A stretch of 64,000 nucleotides of DNA from the NCBI GenBank assembly GCA_963741525.1, contig CAVUIW010000016.1, forward strand, positions 271,016 through 335,015. Direction: 5' to 3'. The translations under genes and the position numbers were made by a program. Each line of letters begins with the position of its first letter. The stretch's first letter is position 1. Below the pieces are notes generated by a model. The model was not told the origin of the DNA, ran no database searches, and worked only from the letters and a program-made list of their open reading frames with translations. Origin of the DNA: JANNSX01 sp963741525. GTDB taxonomy: Bacteria; Pseudomonadota; Alphaproteobacteria; Rhizobiales; Hyphomicrobiaceae. This document shows, in pieces, positions 35,386 to 44,451 of the stretch.

Positions 35386-37131
35386 ATGACCGACGGGCGC
35401 AACCACCGCCGCCTGGCAGCTATTCTGGCCGCTGATGTGGTTGGTTTCAGCCGCCTGACGGAACAGGACGAGGCTGGCACACTCGCCCTATTGAAGGCAC
35501 GCCGGAGGGAAGTGCTGGATCCGCTGGTTGCCAAGTACCTCGGTCGCATTTTCAAGGTCGCGGGCGATGGCGTGCTGGTGGAGTTCGCAAGTGCGGTCAA
35601 CGCCGTGCAATGCGCCGTCGATCTGCAACAGGGCATGGCGGCGGCGAACAATGGCATGCCCGCAGACCGCCAGATCGTGCTGCGCATTGCAGTCAACCTG
35701 GGCGACGTCATCGTCGAGGGCAGCGATCTCTACGGCGACGGAGTGAACATCGCTGCCCGGCTCGAAGCCATCGCTGAGCCCGGTGGCGTGATCGTCTCCG
35801 GCACCGCGTACGATCACGTCGGAACGAAAATCATGGCCGGCTTCGAGGACATGGGTCCGCAGGCGCTGAAAAACATGACCCAGCCGGTGCGTGCCTATCG
35901 CGTCACGGGCACACCCGCTGATGCCGTCGCGATACCCTCACTCGTCAACGACAAGCCATCCATCGCCGTTCTGCCCTTCACCAATATGTCCGGCGACCAG
36001 GAGCAGGAATACTTCTCCGACGGCATCACCGAGGACATCATCACCGAGCTATCGCGATTTCGCTCCCTGTTTGTCATTGCCCGCAACTCCTCGTTTCAAT
36101 ATCGCGATAAGTCCGTGGACGTGCGGCGAGCCGGTCGCGAGCTTGGCGTTCGCTACCTCGTCGAGGGCAGCGTCCGGCGCGCAAACGATCGCGTGCGCAT
36201 CACGGCGCAGCTGCTCGAAGCCGAGACCGGCGCCCATCTGTGGGCTGATCGCTACGACCGCTCACTCGATGACATCTTCGCGGTCCAGGATGAGGTGACG
36301 CGGGCGATCGTCGCGGCAATTCCCCGGATGATAAACGAAGCGCAGGTTGAACAAGGCCGCCGGCGGCCGATGGCGCAGCTCACAGCGTATGACCTCGTTT
36401 TGCGCGGCGAGTGGCACGGCAATCATGGTGATGCCAGCGGCAATCCGGAAGCTCGAGCCCTCTTCGAGCAAGCGCTTGCGATCGACCCGGATTCCGCCCG
36501 CGCGCACGCCAATCTGGCCTACCAGCTCGCCTACGCCGTTTTCCAGTCGGGTTTTCAGATCGAGCTGCTGTTGAAGCGCGCGCGCCACCATGCCGAGCGC
36601 GCCCTGGCACTCGACGATGGAGATTCCACGACCCATGAAAGCGCAGCTTTCGTGTACCTGATGTGTGGCGCGCACAACCTGGCGGAGACACATGCGAGCA
36701 GGGCGGTGTCGCTAAACCCGAACGATCGGCAAGCCGCCGGCATGCGCGGCGTTGTGGCGCTGCATCGCGGCGATGCACGCTCGGCCATCGAGTGGCACCA
36801 CGTCGCCCAGCGTCTCGACCCCCGGTCGTTCGATGCGGGGCGGGAGCCGAGATTCGACGCCTACTACGTCTCACGCCAGTATGCTGCGGCTCTCAATGAA
36901 TTTGGGCAGTGGCGCCGGCCACCTCCGCACATGTGGTTGGAGGTCGCCGCCTGTCACGCGCAATTGGGGCAACCGGACGAAGCGACCGTGGCCATCAGGC
37001 AATTCGAAAGCCAACGGCCGGCGGCGTTTGACGTCGCGGATTACATTACCGTCCATCTTCGCATGTACGAGCGGGCCGAAGACCGCGATTTGTGGCGCGA
37101 CGGCTATCGCAATGCCGGGTTGCCGGTATGA
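35386..37131 (+). CDS. class III adenylate/guanylate cyclase with TPR region (cyclase 1)
   Basis: The 581-residue protein starts MTDGRNHRRLAAILAADVVG. The cyclase domain (1-165) keeps both metal Asp (Asp17 in ADVVGFS, Asp61 in VAGDGVL) and the Asn/Arg transition-state pair (DGVNIAARLEA). A TolB-N-like domain follows (about 195-330, SIAVLPFTNMSGDQEQEYFS), then TPR-type helices (about 350-580). It should make cAMP (or cGMP) in the cytosol; the TPR part probably senses protein or ligand partners. A paralogue of the same layout is at 40717. Confidence 0.9.
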   Translation: MTDGRNHRRLAAILAADVVGFSRLTEQDEAGTLALLKARRREVLDPLVAKYLGRIFKVAGDGVLVEFASAVNAVQCAVDLQQGMAAANNGMPADRQIVLRIAVNLGDVIVEGSDLYGDGVNIAARLEAIAEPGGVIVSGTAYDHVGTKIMAGFEDMGPQALKNMTQPVRAYRVTGTPADAVAIPSLVNDKPSIAVLPFTNMSGDQEQEYFSDGITEDIITELSRFRSLFVIARNSSFQYRDKSVDVRRAGRELGVRYLVEGSVRRANDRVRITAQLLEAETGAHLWADRYDRSLDDIFAVQDEVTRAIVAAIPRMINEAQVEQGRRRPMAQLTAYDLVLRGEWHGNHGDASGNPEARALFEQALAIDPDSARAHANLAYQLAYAVFQSGFQIELLLKRARHHAERALALDDGDSTTHESAAFVYLMCGAHNLAETHASRAVSLNPNDRQAAGMRGVVALHRGDARSAIEWHHVAQRLDPRSFDAGREPRFDAYYVSRQYAAALNEFGQWRRPPPHMWLEVAACHAQLGQPDEATVAIRQFESQRPAAFDVADYITVHLRMYERAEDRDLWRDGYRNAGLPV

Positions 37132-37399
37132 CGGCCCGCTAATGCCAGCCTGCACGAAGCATGATTCTTGATCCGCAGCGCAGGCTCAGCGGCCAAGGGC
37201 CGCCGGCGCGAGCGCCGGACGCACAATGACCGACCGGCTTATCGGTCAGTCATTGTGCAAGCAGGTATAAGTCCGGGTCTGACATCGAGCGCCAAACGCA
37301 TGGCTTGCAGGCCAGCTCCACGCCGGTTGTTGGCCCAAAGCATCCCATGGCCTTTGGTAGAGACTTTCTCTGAGGTAGTTGGTGCCTCCCCCCACCCCC
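37132..37399. other. gene-free stretch before the heat-shock promoter
   Basis: No credible ORF, RNA gene or repeat was recognised in these 268 bases. The right end passes into a C-rich run just before the sigma-32-type promoter of the Hsp20 gene. Confidence 0.5.
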
Positions 37400-37428
37400 C
37401 TTGAACCCGCAAAACCTGTTCCCCATGT
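37400..37428 (+). promoter_or_regulatory. sigma-32 (RpoH) heat-shock promoter
   Basis: CTTGAA, a 15-base spacer and CCCCATGT match the sigma-32 consensus (CTTGAA-N13-17-CCCCATNT) at every position. It is about 97 bp upstream of the Hsp20 start, leaving a leader of about 90 bases that can fold as an RNA thermometer. Confidence 0.85.
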
Positions 37429-37435
37429 AACACTC

Positions 37436-37524
37436 GTGATGCCGCCAAATGCGGGGCATCGCACTTCGCCGCCTGGCCCTTTGGGCAGGCAGATCAACAC
37501 GTTGCTTCCTTTGGAGGACTTGTT
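37436..37524 (+). promoter_or_regulatory. ROSE-like RNA thermometer in the hsp20 leader
   Basis: Three consecutive hairpins fill the leader: GATGCC/GGCATC (37438-37460), GCCTGGCCC-TTT-GGGCAGGC (37471-37490) and, around the ribosome site, TTGCTTCC-TTT-GGAGGA, in which CTTCC pairs with the Shine-Dalgarno GGAGG. The TTGCT segment opposite the Shine-Dalgarno is the conserved mark of ROSE elements of rhizobial small heat-shock genes; melting at high temperature frees the site seven bases before ATG 37525. Confidence 0.82.
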
Positions 37525-37986
37525 ATGCGACACGTCGATTTTTCCCCCTTCTTCCGCAACACCGTCGGCTTCGATCGCCTCTTCCAGCTGCTCGACGGCC
37601 TGCCAAACGGTACTGGCGAGGTCTCGGCCTATCCGCCCTATGACATCGAGCGCACCGGCGAGAACGCCTATCGCATCTCGATGGCGGTGGCCGGCTTCAC
37701 GCCCGACGAGCTGAAGCTCGAGGTGAAGGAGAGCCTGCTCACCGTCACCGGCGAGAAAGTGGTGGACGAGAAGGGCAAGGCTTATCTGCATCGCGGCATT
37801 GCCGCGCGCTCCTTCGAGCGGCGTTTCCAGCTCGCCGACTATGTCGAGGTCAAGGGCGCGGAGGTGAAGGACGGCATGCTGCACGTCGAGCTCGTCCGCG
37901 AGGTTCCCGAGAAGCTGAAGCCCAGGACGATCGCTATCACCTCGACCGGTGACGCCAAGACGATCGAGCACAAGGCCGCCGCGTAA
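37525..37986 (+). CDS. Hsp20/IbpA small heat-shock protein
   Basis: A 153-residue alpha-crystallin-fold chaperone: N-terminal MRHVDFSPFFRNTVGFDRLF (IbpA-type), alpha-crystallin domain about 38-130 (YDIERTGENAYRISMAVAGF, ERRFQLADYVEVKGAEVKDG) and a short C-terminal tail with PRTIAI (I-x-I-type motif). It binds unfolding proteins as an ATP-independent holdase. It has both a sigma-32 promoter and a ROSE-like leader. Confidence 0.94.
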   Translation: MRHVDFSPFFRNTVGFDRLFQLLDGLPNGTGEVSAYPPYDIERTGENAYRISMAVAGFTPDELKLEVKESLLTVTGEKVVDEKGKAYLHRGIAARSFERRFQLADYVEVKGAEVKDGMLHVELVREVPEKLKPRTIAITSTGDAKTIEHKAAA

Positions 37987-38013
37987 GTCTGAGTTTTTCC
38001 CTGAGTGCAACTG

Positions 38014-38046
38014 ACGGGCGTCCTCAAAAGGGGCGCCCGTTTTTTG
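38014..38046 (+). terminator. rho-independent terminator of hsp20
   Basis: Stem ACGGGCG...CGCCCGT with inner CC/GG pairs and a TCAAAA loop, followed by a T run (TTTTTT). It begins 28 bases after the stop of the Hsp20 gene. Confidence 0.9.
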
Positions 38047-38146
38047 TTGAGGTGAGTTGTCGCCGCGCCGGATAAACGTCAGGGACGCAATGATACCGTA
38101 CTGCAATATCTTCGACCTTTCGCTTTTGGGCGATCATCGGCGTCCT

Positions 38147-38294
38147 TCCCCCTCCCCCCTTGAGGGGGAGGGGCGGGGGGTCGAAAGCAAATAATTCTGT
38201 GTTCGCGTCTATCCCCCCATCCCAAGCGCCTAAGGACTTAGCTGCTGCGCATCTAAGTCAAAGGCGCTTGGCCTTCCCCCTCACGGGGGGAAGG
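38147..38294. repeat. large palindromic dispersed repeat, copy 2
   Basis: The second copy of the element at 34481-34627 in the same orientation, with the same boundary dyads and the CCAAGCGCC/GGCGCTTGG core. It sits in a ~470-bp gene-free region (38047-38514) between the hsp20 terminator and the convergent formaldehyde dehydrogenase gene. Nothing else was recognised there except the hairpin at 38438-38457. Confidence 0.85.
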
Positions 38295-38437
38295 GGCTCA
38301 CAACAGGTCGATCGTTCGGTTGCTTGGTATGAGATCCTGGCGTAAGGGCGGCCGGCTCTCGTCCCCGCAAGCACTTTGTTACGGAAAGCGGTGTTCGGCA
38401 GTAGTCATTCCTCGAGATTTTTGCCGCGCAGCAAGAA

Positions 38438-38457
38438 GGGCGACCTGCCGGTCGCCC
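38438..38457 (-). terminator. candidate terminator of formaldehyde dehydrogenase gene
   Basis: Perfect eight-base arms GGGCGACC/GGTCGCCC with a TGCC loop, followed on the minus strand by TTCTTG. It lies about 60 bp beyond the stop codon. The weak T run leaves the mode of termination uncertain. Confidence 0.5.
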
Positions 38458-38514
38458 TCACGGTCGCAACGGCGCGCCAAAAGAACGATGCCGGTGCGGC
38501 CACCGGCCTTCCCC

Positions 38515-39642
38515 TCAATACACCACCACCGACCGGATCGACTTGCCGGAGTGCATGAGATCGAAGGCCGTGTTGATTTCTTCCAGCTTGAGGCGATGCG
38601 TGATCATGGGGTCGATCTCGATCGTGCCCTCCATGTACCAGTCGACGATCTTGGGCACGTCGGTCCGGCCTCTCGCGCCACCGAAGGCCGTGCCTTTCCA
38701 GACGCGGCCCGTCACGAGCTGGAAGGGGCGTGTCTTGATCTCCTGCCCCGCGCCCGCCACGCCGATGATGATGCTCTCGCCCCAGCCGCGATGGCAGGCT
38801 TCGAGCGCCGCCCGCATGACATCGACATTGCCGGTGCAGTCGAACGTGTAGTCAGCGCCGCCGATCTGGTCCTCACCGCGTTTGGTCATATTGACAAGAT
38901 GCGCGACGAGATCGCCCGAAATTGACTTCGGATTGACAAAGTGCGTCATGCCGAACTTCTCGCCCCATGACTTGCGGTCGTCGTTGATGTCGACGCCGAT
39001 GATCATCCGAGCACTGGCAAGCCGCAGCCCCTGGATGACGTTGAGGCCGATGCCGCCCAAGCCGAAGACGATTGCCGTGGAACCTGGCGTCACCTTCGCT
39101 GTGTTGATGACGGCGCCGACGCCGGTCGTCACGCCGCAGCCGATGTAGCAAGCGGTATCGAAGGGCGCGTCTTCGCGGATTTTGGCCACCGCGATCTCCG
39201 GCAGCACCGTGTAGTTCGAGAAGGTCGAGCAGCCCATGTAGTGGTGGACCTTCTGGCCCTTGTAGGAGAAGCGGCTGGTGCCGTCGGGCATCACGCCCTG
39301 GCCTTGGGTCGCGCGGATCGAGGTGCACAGATTCGTCTTGCGCGACAGGCAGGACGGGCAGGTCCGGCACTCGGGCGTATAGAGCGGGATGACGTGATCG
39401 CCCTTTTTCACACTGGTCACGCCAGGCCCGACATCGACGATCACGCCCGCCCCCTCATGCCCCATGATGGCCGGGAACAGCCCTTCCGGATCGGCGCCCG
39501 AGATGGTGAAATCGTCGGTGTGGCAGATGCCGGTCGCCTTGATCTCGACCAGCACCTCGCCCTGTTTGGGGCCCTCCAGGTCGACCTCGACGATCTCCAG
39601 GGGTTTGGCCTTCTCGAAGGCGACGGCGGCGCGGGATTTCAT
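38515..39642 (-). CDS. frmA: S-(hydroxymethyl)glutathione dehydrogenase / class III alcohol dehydrogenase
   Basis: The 375-residue enzyme is full length. Catalytic zinc ligands are in GICHTDD (Cys) and GHEGAG (His) plus CYIGCGVTTG (Cys); the structural zinc is held by four Cys in PECRTCPSCLSRKTNLC. GLGGIGLNVIQG binds NAD. It oxidises the glutathione adduct of formaldehyde to S-formylglutathione, and reduces GSNO. With formate-tetrahydrofolate ligase at 51743 it points to C1 detoxification. No S-formylglutathione hydrolase (frmB) is adjacent. Confidence 0.95.
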   Translation of the reverse strand: MKSRAAVAFEKAKPLEIVEVDLEGPKQGEVLVEIKATGICHTDDFTISGADPEGLFPAIMGHEGAGVIVDVGPGVTSVKKGDHVIPLYTPECRTCPSCLSRKTNLCTSIRATQGQGVMPDGTSRFSYKGQKVHHYMGCSTFSNYTVLPEIAVAKIREDAPFDTACYIGCGVTTGVGAVINTAKVTPGSTAIVFGLGGIGLNVIQGLRLASARMIIGVDINDDRKSWGEKFGMTHFVNPKSISGDLVAHLVNMTKRGEDQIGGADYTFDCTGNVDVMRAALEACHRGWGESIIIGVAGAGQEIKTRPFQLVTGRVWKGTAFGGARGRTDVPKIVDWYMEGTIEIDPMITHRLKLEEINTAFDLMHSGKSIRSVVVY

Positions 39643-39840
39643 GAGGTTTCTCCTCGGAGATCGGAAGGGGCAAGTCGGAACCTTGTATCAAGAGACCATC
39701 GGATTGACCCAATTGTCCAGTCCGATGGCCTTGAGCCTGCATCGGCTGAAACGCCAAGCGAAAGCTGGCACGCTCTGGCACGCTGTTGATAAGTTGTGTA
39801 GAGTTTGAAGTTCACGGGTCTTCGGGGGAAGTCACGCGTC

Positions 39841-40296
39841 GTGTCCCAGTCCGCCACCGCTCAGCCCATCACCTTGGGCGTCGATGCCAGCCAGCCGCTC
39901 ATTCTCGGGCCGCTGAGCGCGATCACCGGCATCATCCAGTACCGTGGCACCATCATCGTCGAAGGCAGCTATGAGGCGGACATCCGCTGCGAGACGCTGA
40001 TCGTCGGGGCGACCGCCCAGCTTAACGGCGTTGTCGTCGCCGAGCGGGTCGAGATCGCGGGTCGCGCGCGCGGCGAGATCTACGCCAAGGAAATCGTGCT
40101 CCGCCCAACCGCGCATGTGGAAGCCGAGCTGATTTTCGCGTCCCTCGCCCTCGATGTCGGTGCTTTTTTCGAGGGGCGCTCGCGCCAGCATCCCAATCCC
40201 ATCAAGGCCGGCCCACGCTTTCCGGCGCTGCGGGATGCCGCCGCGGCGCCCGCAGAGCGCAAATCCTCCGGGGTGTTCCGTATGGCGGCCGAATAG
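39841..40296 (+). CDS. bactofilin (polymer-forming cytoskeletal protein)
   Basis: A 151-residue protein whose centre (about 20-125) is a bactofilin beta-helix: repeating rungs such as ITGIIQYRGTIIVEGSYEAD, AQLNGVVVAERVEIAGRARG and EIYAKEIVLRPTAHVEAEL. Disordered N- and C-termini flank it, as usual. The GTG at 39841 has GGGGGAAG upstream; TTG at 39805 is an alternative. Bactofilins form membrane-associated filaments involved in cell shape and polar structures. Confidence 0.85.
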   Translation: MSQSATAQPITLGVDASQPLILGPLSAITGIIQYRGTIIVEGSYEADIRCETLIVGATAQLNGVVVAERVEIAGRARGEIYAKEIVLRPTAHVEAELIFASLALDVGAFFEGRSRQHPNPIKAGPRFPALRDAAAAPAERKSSGVFRMAAE

Positions 40297-40349
40297 CCCC
40301 ACGCTATCGGCGTGCTAAGCTCCGCCGAACACACCGAAAGGAGCCCTCC

Positions 40350-40637
40350 ATGAAAGCCACTTGGAAAGGCGAGACCATCGCCGAGAGCGACAAGATCCTC
40401 GAGGTGCACGGTTATCAATACTTCCCGCGCGATGCCGTGCACATGGGGTTTTTGACGATGGCCGAGAAGAACGAGAGCGATCTCGAATGCCCGCACGGCG
40501 TACAATTCTACGATATCGCCGACGGCGAAAAGCGGAGCGAGCGCGCGGCCTGGTCCTACGAGAAACCCACCCACAAAACAATGAAGGCCATCGATCACTG
40601 GGTGGCATTCTGGGAGGATGTGGAGGTGGGAGAATAA
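40350..40637 (+). CDS. DUF427 domain protein
   Basis: A 95-residue protein with the DUF427 pattern: KATWKGETIAESDKILEVHG, YQYFPRDAV, CPHGVQFYDI and AAWSYEKP...AIDHWVAFW. The family is a small beta-rich fold of unknown function. It lies 53 bp downstream of the bactofilin gene and 80 bp before cyclase 2 on the same strand. Confidence 0.9.
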   Translation: MKATWKGETIAESDKILEVHGYQYFPRDAVHMGFLTMAEKNESDLECPHGVQFYDIADGEKRSERAAWSYEKPTHKTMKAIDHWVAFWEDVEVGE

Positions 40638-40716
40638 TTTGGCACCGCCACACGATTCAAAGGTCTCCACCGATCCATGGCATCCCAACGAAAGCACTCA
40701 TCTGTAAGGGCACTCG

Positions 40717-42486
40717 ATGTCCGTTGGGCGTGAGCAACGTCGCCTTGCAGCAATCATTGCCGCTGATGTCGTCGGCTACTCGACAATGGTGGAGCGGGAC
40801 GAAAGCGGGACGGTTGCGCGTCTGAAGAAGCTCCGAGTCGAATTGTTTCATCCGAAAGTTCGCGAGTACGGCGGACGTATCGTCAATATCACCGGCGACG
40901 GAACTCTGATCGAGCTGCCCAGCGCAATCGACGCCGTATCCCTTGCTGTCGACATCCAACGCGGAATAGCCGATCGCAATCAAGGTGTGGCGGCCGATCA
41001 GCAAATTCAGTTCCGCTTCGGCATCAATGTCGGGGATATCATCGTCGACGAGAACGAGATCTACGGCGATGGCGTCAACATCGCCGCCCGGCTGGAGGCG
41101 CTTTCGGAGCCCGGCGGCATCTGGCTGTCGGCTCGCGTCCACGACTATGTCCGCAACCGCACCGATCTTGTCTTCGAGGATCTCGGCAAGCAAGCGGTCA
41201 AGAACATTTCGGAGCCGGTTCACGTTTACCGGATTGAATTGAGCGATGTCGTTGCTCCCCACGCCGTGCGGGCGACCGGATACCCGTCCTTGCCGAACAA
41301 TCCGTCGATTGCCGTGTTACCGTTTCTCAACATCAGCGGTGACGCCGCGCAGGACTATTTTGTCGATGGCATTACCGAAGACCTGATCATGGCATTGTCG
41401 CATGTGCGATGGTTTTTCGTCACCGCCCGCAACTCGTGCTTCGCTTATAAGGGCAAACCAACCGACGTGCGCAAGTTAGCGCGCGAACTTGGTGTCGCCT
41501 ACGTCCTGGAAGGCAGCGTTCGCAAATCTGGCATGCATATTCGCATCACTACACAGCTCATCGATGGCAACACGGGAAACAATCTTTGGGCGCATCGCTA
41601 CGACCGGGACCTCAAGGACATTTTCGCCGTCCAAGACGAGATTACGGAAACTCTCGTCGGAGCAATCGAGCCTGAGCTCGGCAAGGCGGAGCGCGAACGG
41701 GCGCGAGCGCGGCGTCCCGACGATCTTCGTGCTTGGGACTTCTATCAGCGTGGCCTGTGGCACACGTACAAGCGCACACGGGAGGACCTTGCCGAGGCAA
41801 GGCATATGTTTGAGCAGGCAATCGCCATCGATCCGGGTCTCGCGCGAGCCTACGCCGGCGCCGAGGAAGCGATCTTCTTCCAGCTGATGGACGGGCACGC
41901 GGCATCTGGCGAGACCGCGAAGGCGACGGCACTGGAACTGGCTGAGAAGTCCGTCTCGATCGATGGCCAGGACGCGTTTAATCGCTACGCACTCGGACGC
42001 GCGCTGACCCTCCACAGGCGCCACGAAGCTGCGATTTTCGAACTGTGCAAAGCAATCGAGCTGAACCCGAGTTTTGCGCAGGCGCACTATGCTTTGGGGC
42101 TCGCACATGCAACGAGTGGCCAGCCGGCCGAGGCATTGCCACACATCGAGTGGGCCATGCGTCTCAGCCCGCAGGATCCTTATTTCGGCCAGTTTCTCGT
42201 ACGGCAAGCGGAAGCCTTCCTGTTCCTCGGCAGGCTCGAGGACGCGGTGGAAGCTGCGGGGCGATCACTTCGTGAACCGAATATTCAATGGTCGCGCTGG
42301 GCGATCTTGGCGGCGGCGCAGGCGCATCTTGGGCGGCTCGATGAGGCACGTAGCAGCGTGAGTTCCCTGCAGATGCTGCGACCCGACATCAGCCTCGCCT
42401 TTATTCGCGATTATTTGCCGATCGCGGATGCCAGTGCGATGGAGGTCCTGATCGGCGGATTGCGTACAGCGGGATTAGAGGAGTGA
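40717..42486 (+). CDS. class III adenylate/guanylate cyclase with TPR region (cyclase 2)
   Basis: The 589-residue protein has the same layout as the gene at 35386: cyclase domain (1-165; metal Asp17 in ADVVGYS and Asp61 in ITGDGTL, Asn/Arg in DGVNIAARLEA), TolB-N-like domain (about 198-330, SIAVLPFLNISGDAAQDYFV) and a TPR array (about 345-580, for example AFAQ...HYALGLAHATSGQPAEAL). Two such paralogues 5 kb apart suggest duplication followed by divergence of the sensor part. A cytosolic cyclic-nucleotide signalling role is expected. Confidence 0.9.
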   Translation: MSVGREQRRLAAIIAADVVGYSTMVERDESGTVARLKKLRVELFHPKVREYGGRIVNITGDGTLIELPSAIDAVSLAVDIQRGIADRNQGVAADQQIQFRFGINVGDIIVDENEIYGDGVNIAARLEALSEPGGIWLSARVHDYVRNRTDLVFEDLGKQAVKNISEPVHVYRIELSDVVAPHAVRATGYPSLPNNPSIAVLPFLNISGDAAQDYFVDGITEDLIMALSHVRWFFVTARNSCFAYKGKPTDVRKLARELGVAYVLEGSVRKSGMHIRITTQLIDGNTGNNLWAHRYDRDLKDIFAVQDEITETLVGAIEPELGKAERERARARRPDDLRAWDFYQRGLWHTYKRTREDLAEARHMFEQAIAIDPGLARAYAGAEEAIFFQLMDGHAASGETAKATALELAEKSVSIDGQDAFNRYALGRALTLHRRHEAAIFELCKAIELNPSFAQAHYALGLAHATSGQPAEALPHIEWAMRLSPQDPYFGQFLVRQAEAFLFLGRLEDAVEAAGRSLREPNIQWSRWAILAAAQAHLGRLDEARSSVSSLQMLRPDISLAFIRDYLPIADASAMEVLIGGLRTAGLEE

Positions 42487-42554
42487 GCCCTTCATTTGAC
42501 GGCCAATTCCGACCGTTGATACAGTGGCGGGCTGCCGTCGCGAGTTGTCCTGGA

Positions 42555-43355
42555 ATGATCGACCGCCCCCTGCTCAGCCTTACCGCCATAACCAAGCGCT
42601 TCGGCGCCATCGAGGCGCTGCGCGGTGTGACGTTCGATGTCGCGCGTGGCGAAGTGGTCGCGCTGCTTGGCGACAACGGCGCTGGCAAGTCGACGCTCAT
42701 CAAGATCATCTCGGGCTTCCTGCCGCCGAGCTCTGGCACGCTCTTCGTCGACGGCGCCGAGCGTAGCTTCGCATCGCCCGCTGAATCCAAAGCCGCCGGC
42801 ATCGAGACCGTCTACCAGGACCTCTCGCTCTGCACGAATGTCGATGTCGTCGCGAATTTCTTCATGGGGCGCGAGCTGACCAAGCGCGTCTTCGGCATAC
42901 CCGTGCTGGATGAAGCCGCCATGGAGGCGGCCACCGCCACGGCGCTCGCCAGTGCCGGCACGCGCATTCCCTCGCTGCGCACCAATGTCGAGCATTTGTC
43001 CGGCGGCCAGCGCCAGGCGATCGAGCTCAACCGTTTCGTGCATTGGGGCGGCAAGCTGGTGCTGCTGGACGAGCCCTTCGCCGCACTCGGCGTCGAGCAG
43101 ACGCGGCGCGGCCTCGAGATGGTGAAGCGGATCGCCGCTCAGGGCATCGGCATACTCTTCATCACGCACAATATGAGCCAGGCCTTCGACGTCGCCGATC
43201 GCATCGTGGTGCTGAGGCTCGGCCAGGTCGCGGGCGATCTCAAGCCCAAAGAGACCAATCAGGACGAGATCGTCGGCCTCATCACGGGCGAGGCCGCCGC
43301 AAGCCGAAAAGAAGATCGCAAGATTCAAGAGTTCAACCAAGGAGTGCAAGCATGA
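42555..43355 (+). CDS. sugar-type ABC transporter ATP-binding protein (single domain)
   Basis: A 266-residue ATPase: Walker A GDNGAGKST, Q-loop in VYQDLSL, signature LSGGQRQ, Walker B KLVLLDEP, H-loop ITHN. It is half the length of RbsA-like double ATPases and matches FrcA-type single-domain carbohydrate ATPases, which dimerise. Its TGA overlaps the ATG of the binding-protein gene. ATG 42555 is chosen; a longer frame upstream overlaps cyclase 2. Confidence 0.92.
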   Translation: MIDRPLLSLTAITKRFGAIEALRGVTFDVARGEVVALLGDNGAGKSTLIKIISGFLPPSSGTLFVDGAERSFASPAESKAAGIETVYQDLSLCTNVDVVANFFMGRELTKRVFGIPVLDEAAMEAATATALASAGTRIPSLRTNVEHLSGGQRQAIELNRFVHWGGKLVLLDEPFAALGVEQTRRGLEMVKRIAAQGIGILFITHNMSQAFDVADRIVVLRLGQVAGDLKPKETNQDEIVGLITGEAAASRKEDRKIQEFNQGVQA

Positions 43356-44398
43356 AAACGTTTCTACGCAATCTCATCGGGGCGACCGCCGGCGTGATGC
43401 TGGCGGTGACAGCCACGGGCGTCTATGCCGAGTCGAAAGGCAAGGTCTTCTACATGGTGCCGACGCTGCTGGACGAATTCCAGACCGAGTCGGTGAAAGC
43501 CATCGAGAAGTTCATGGGCGATGTCGGCTATGAGGTCACCTCCCTCAACGCCGACAACAAGGCCGACGTGCAGCAGAGCCAGATGAACGACGCCATCGCC
43601 CAGGCACCCAAGGCGATCATCCTCGCCGCCGTCGATTTCGAGGCGCTGAAGACCTCGATCGAGAAGGCACGCGCGGCGGGCATCCCGGTGATGATCTTCG
43701 ACCGGCAGATCAAGTCGACGCCGTCCGACTTCACCTCCGTCGCCGGCACCGTCGAGATCGGATACGTCGCAGCGGGCGAGATCGAGCGCCTGCTGAAGGA
43801 GAAGAACGGCGAGGTGAAGGGCACCGTGTTGCAAGTGCTCGGCGACCCGGCCGATCCCTACACGCTCGACATCCAGGCCGGCTTCGAGGAGAAGATGAAG
43901 GCGTTCCCGGGCGTCACCATCATCACCAAGCCCGCCATGCAATGGGAAGCCTCCAACGCCGGCACCATCGTGGCAGACCAGCTCGTCGCCAATCCCAACA
44001 TCGATCTGATCTTTGTGCATGCGGCGCATCTGGCGGTGGCGGCCGTCGCCTCGCTTGAAGCCAAGGGCAAGAAGCCGGGCGAGGTCATGCTGGTCTCCTC
44101 CAACGGCGCACCCGTCGGTCTCGATCTCATCCGCAAGGGCTGGGAAAACGTCGAGGTCGAGCAACCGACTTACGCGCAGGCGGCCGCACTCGCCATGTTC
44201 GCCGACAAGGTGATCAACAAGCAGGAGATCAAGGCCGGCACCTACAATGTGCTCGGCTTGGAGTTGGTGGTGAGCATCGAGGCCTGGGGTCCGAATATCA
44301 AGATTCCCGGCGCCGCGATCACCAAGGATAACGTCGACGAGTTGCGCTTCTGGGGCAACATGAAGGCCCCGAGTGAGCCCGTGAAGCCGGTGGAGTGA
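43352..44398 (+). CDS. sugar-type ABC transporter periplasmic binding protein
   Basis: A 348-residue protein with a signal peptide (MKTFLRNLIGATAGVMLAVT, cleavage after VYA-E) and a type-1 periplasmic binding fold (ribose/LacI-like; FYMVPTLLDEFQTESVKAIE, IILAAVDFEAL, VMIFDRQI, LIFVHAAHL). It would deliver a sugar or polyol to the adjacent permease and ATPase. The ligand is not determinable. A strong stem-loop follows the gene (44452-44493). Confidence 0.9.
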   Translation: MKTFLRNLIGATAGVMLAVTATGVYAESKGKVFYMVPTLLDEFQTESVKAIEKFMGDVGYEVTSLNADNKADVQQSQMNDAIAQAPKAIILAAVDFEALKTSIEKARAAGIPVMIFDRQIKSTPSDFTSVAGTVEIGYVAAGEIERLLKEKNGEVKGTVLQVLGDPADPYTLDIQAGFEEKMKAFPGVTIITKPAMQWEASNAGTIVADQLVANPNIDLIFVHAAHLAVAAVASLEAKGKKPGEVMLVSSNGAPVGLDLIRKGWENVEVEQPTYAQAAALAMFADKVINKQEIKAGTYNVLGLELVVSIEAWGPNIKIPGAAITKDNVDELRFWGNMKAPSEPVKPVE

Positions 44399-44451
44399 GC
44401 GCATAGTTGGCGTCCACGCAACGTTCCTTCGACGGATGTTCGTTGTTCTCC

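Noticed and set aside
42483..42554. Upstream start for the ABC ATPase
   Set aside because: Overlaps the end of cyclase 2 and lacks similarity to ABC proteins before MIDRPLLSL.
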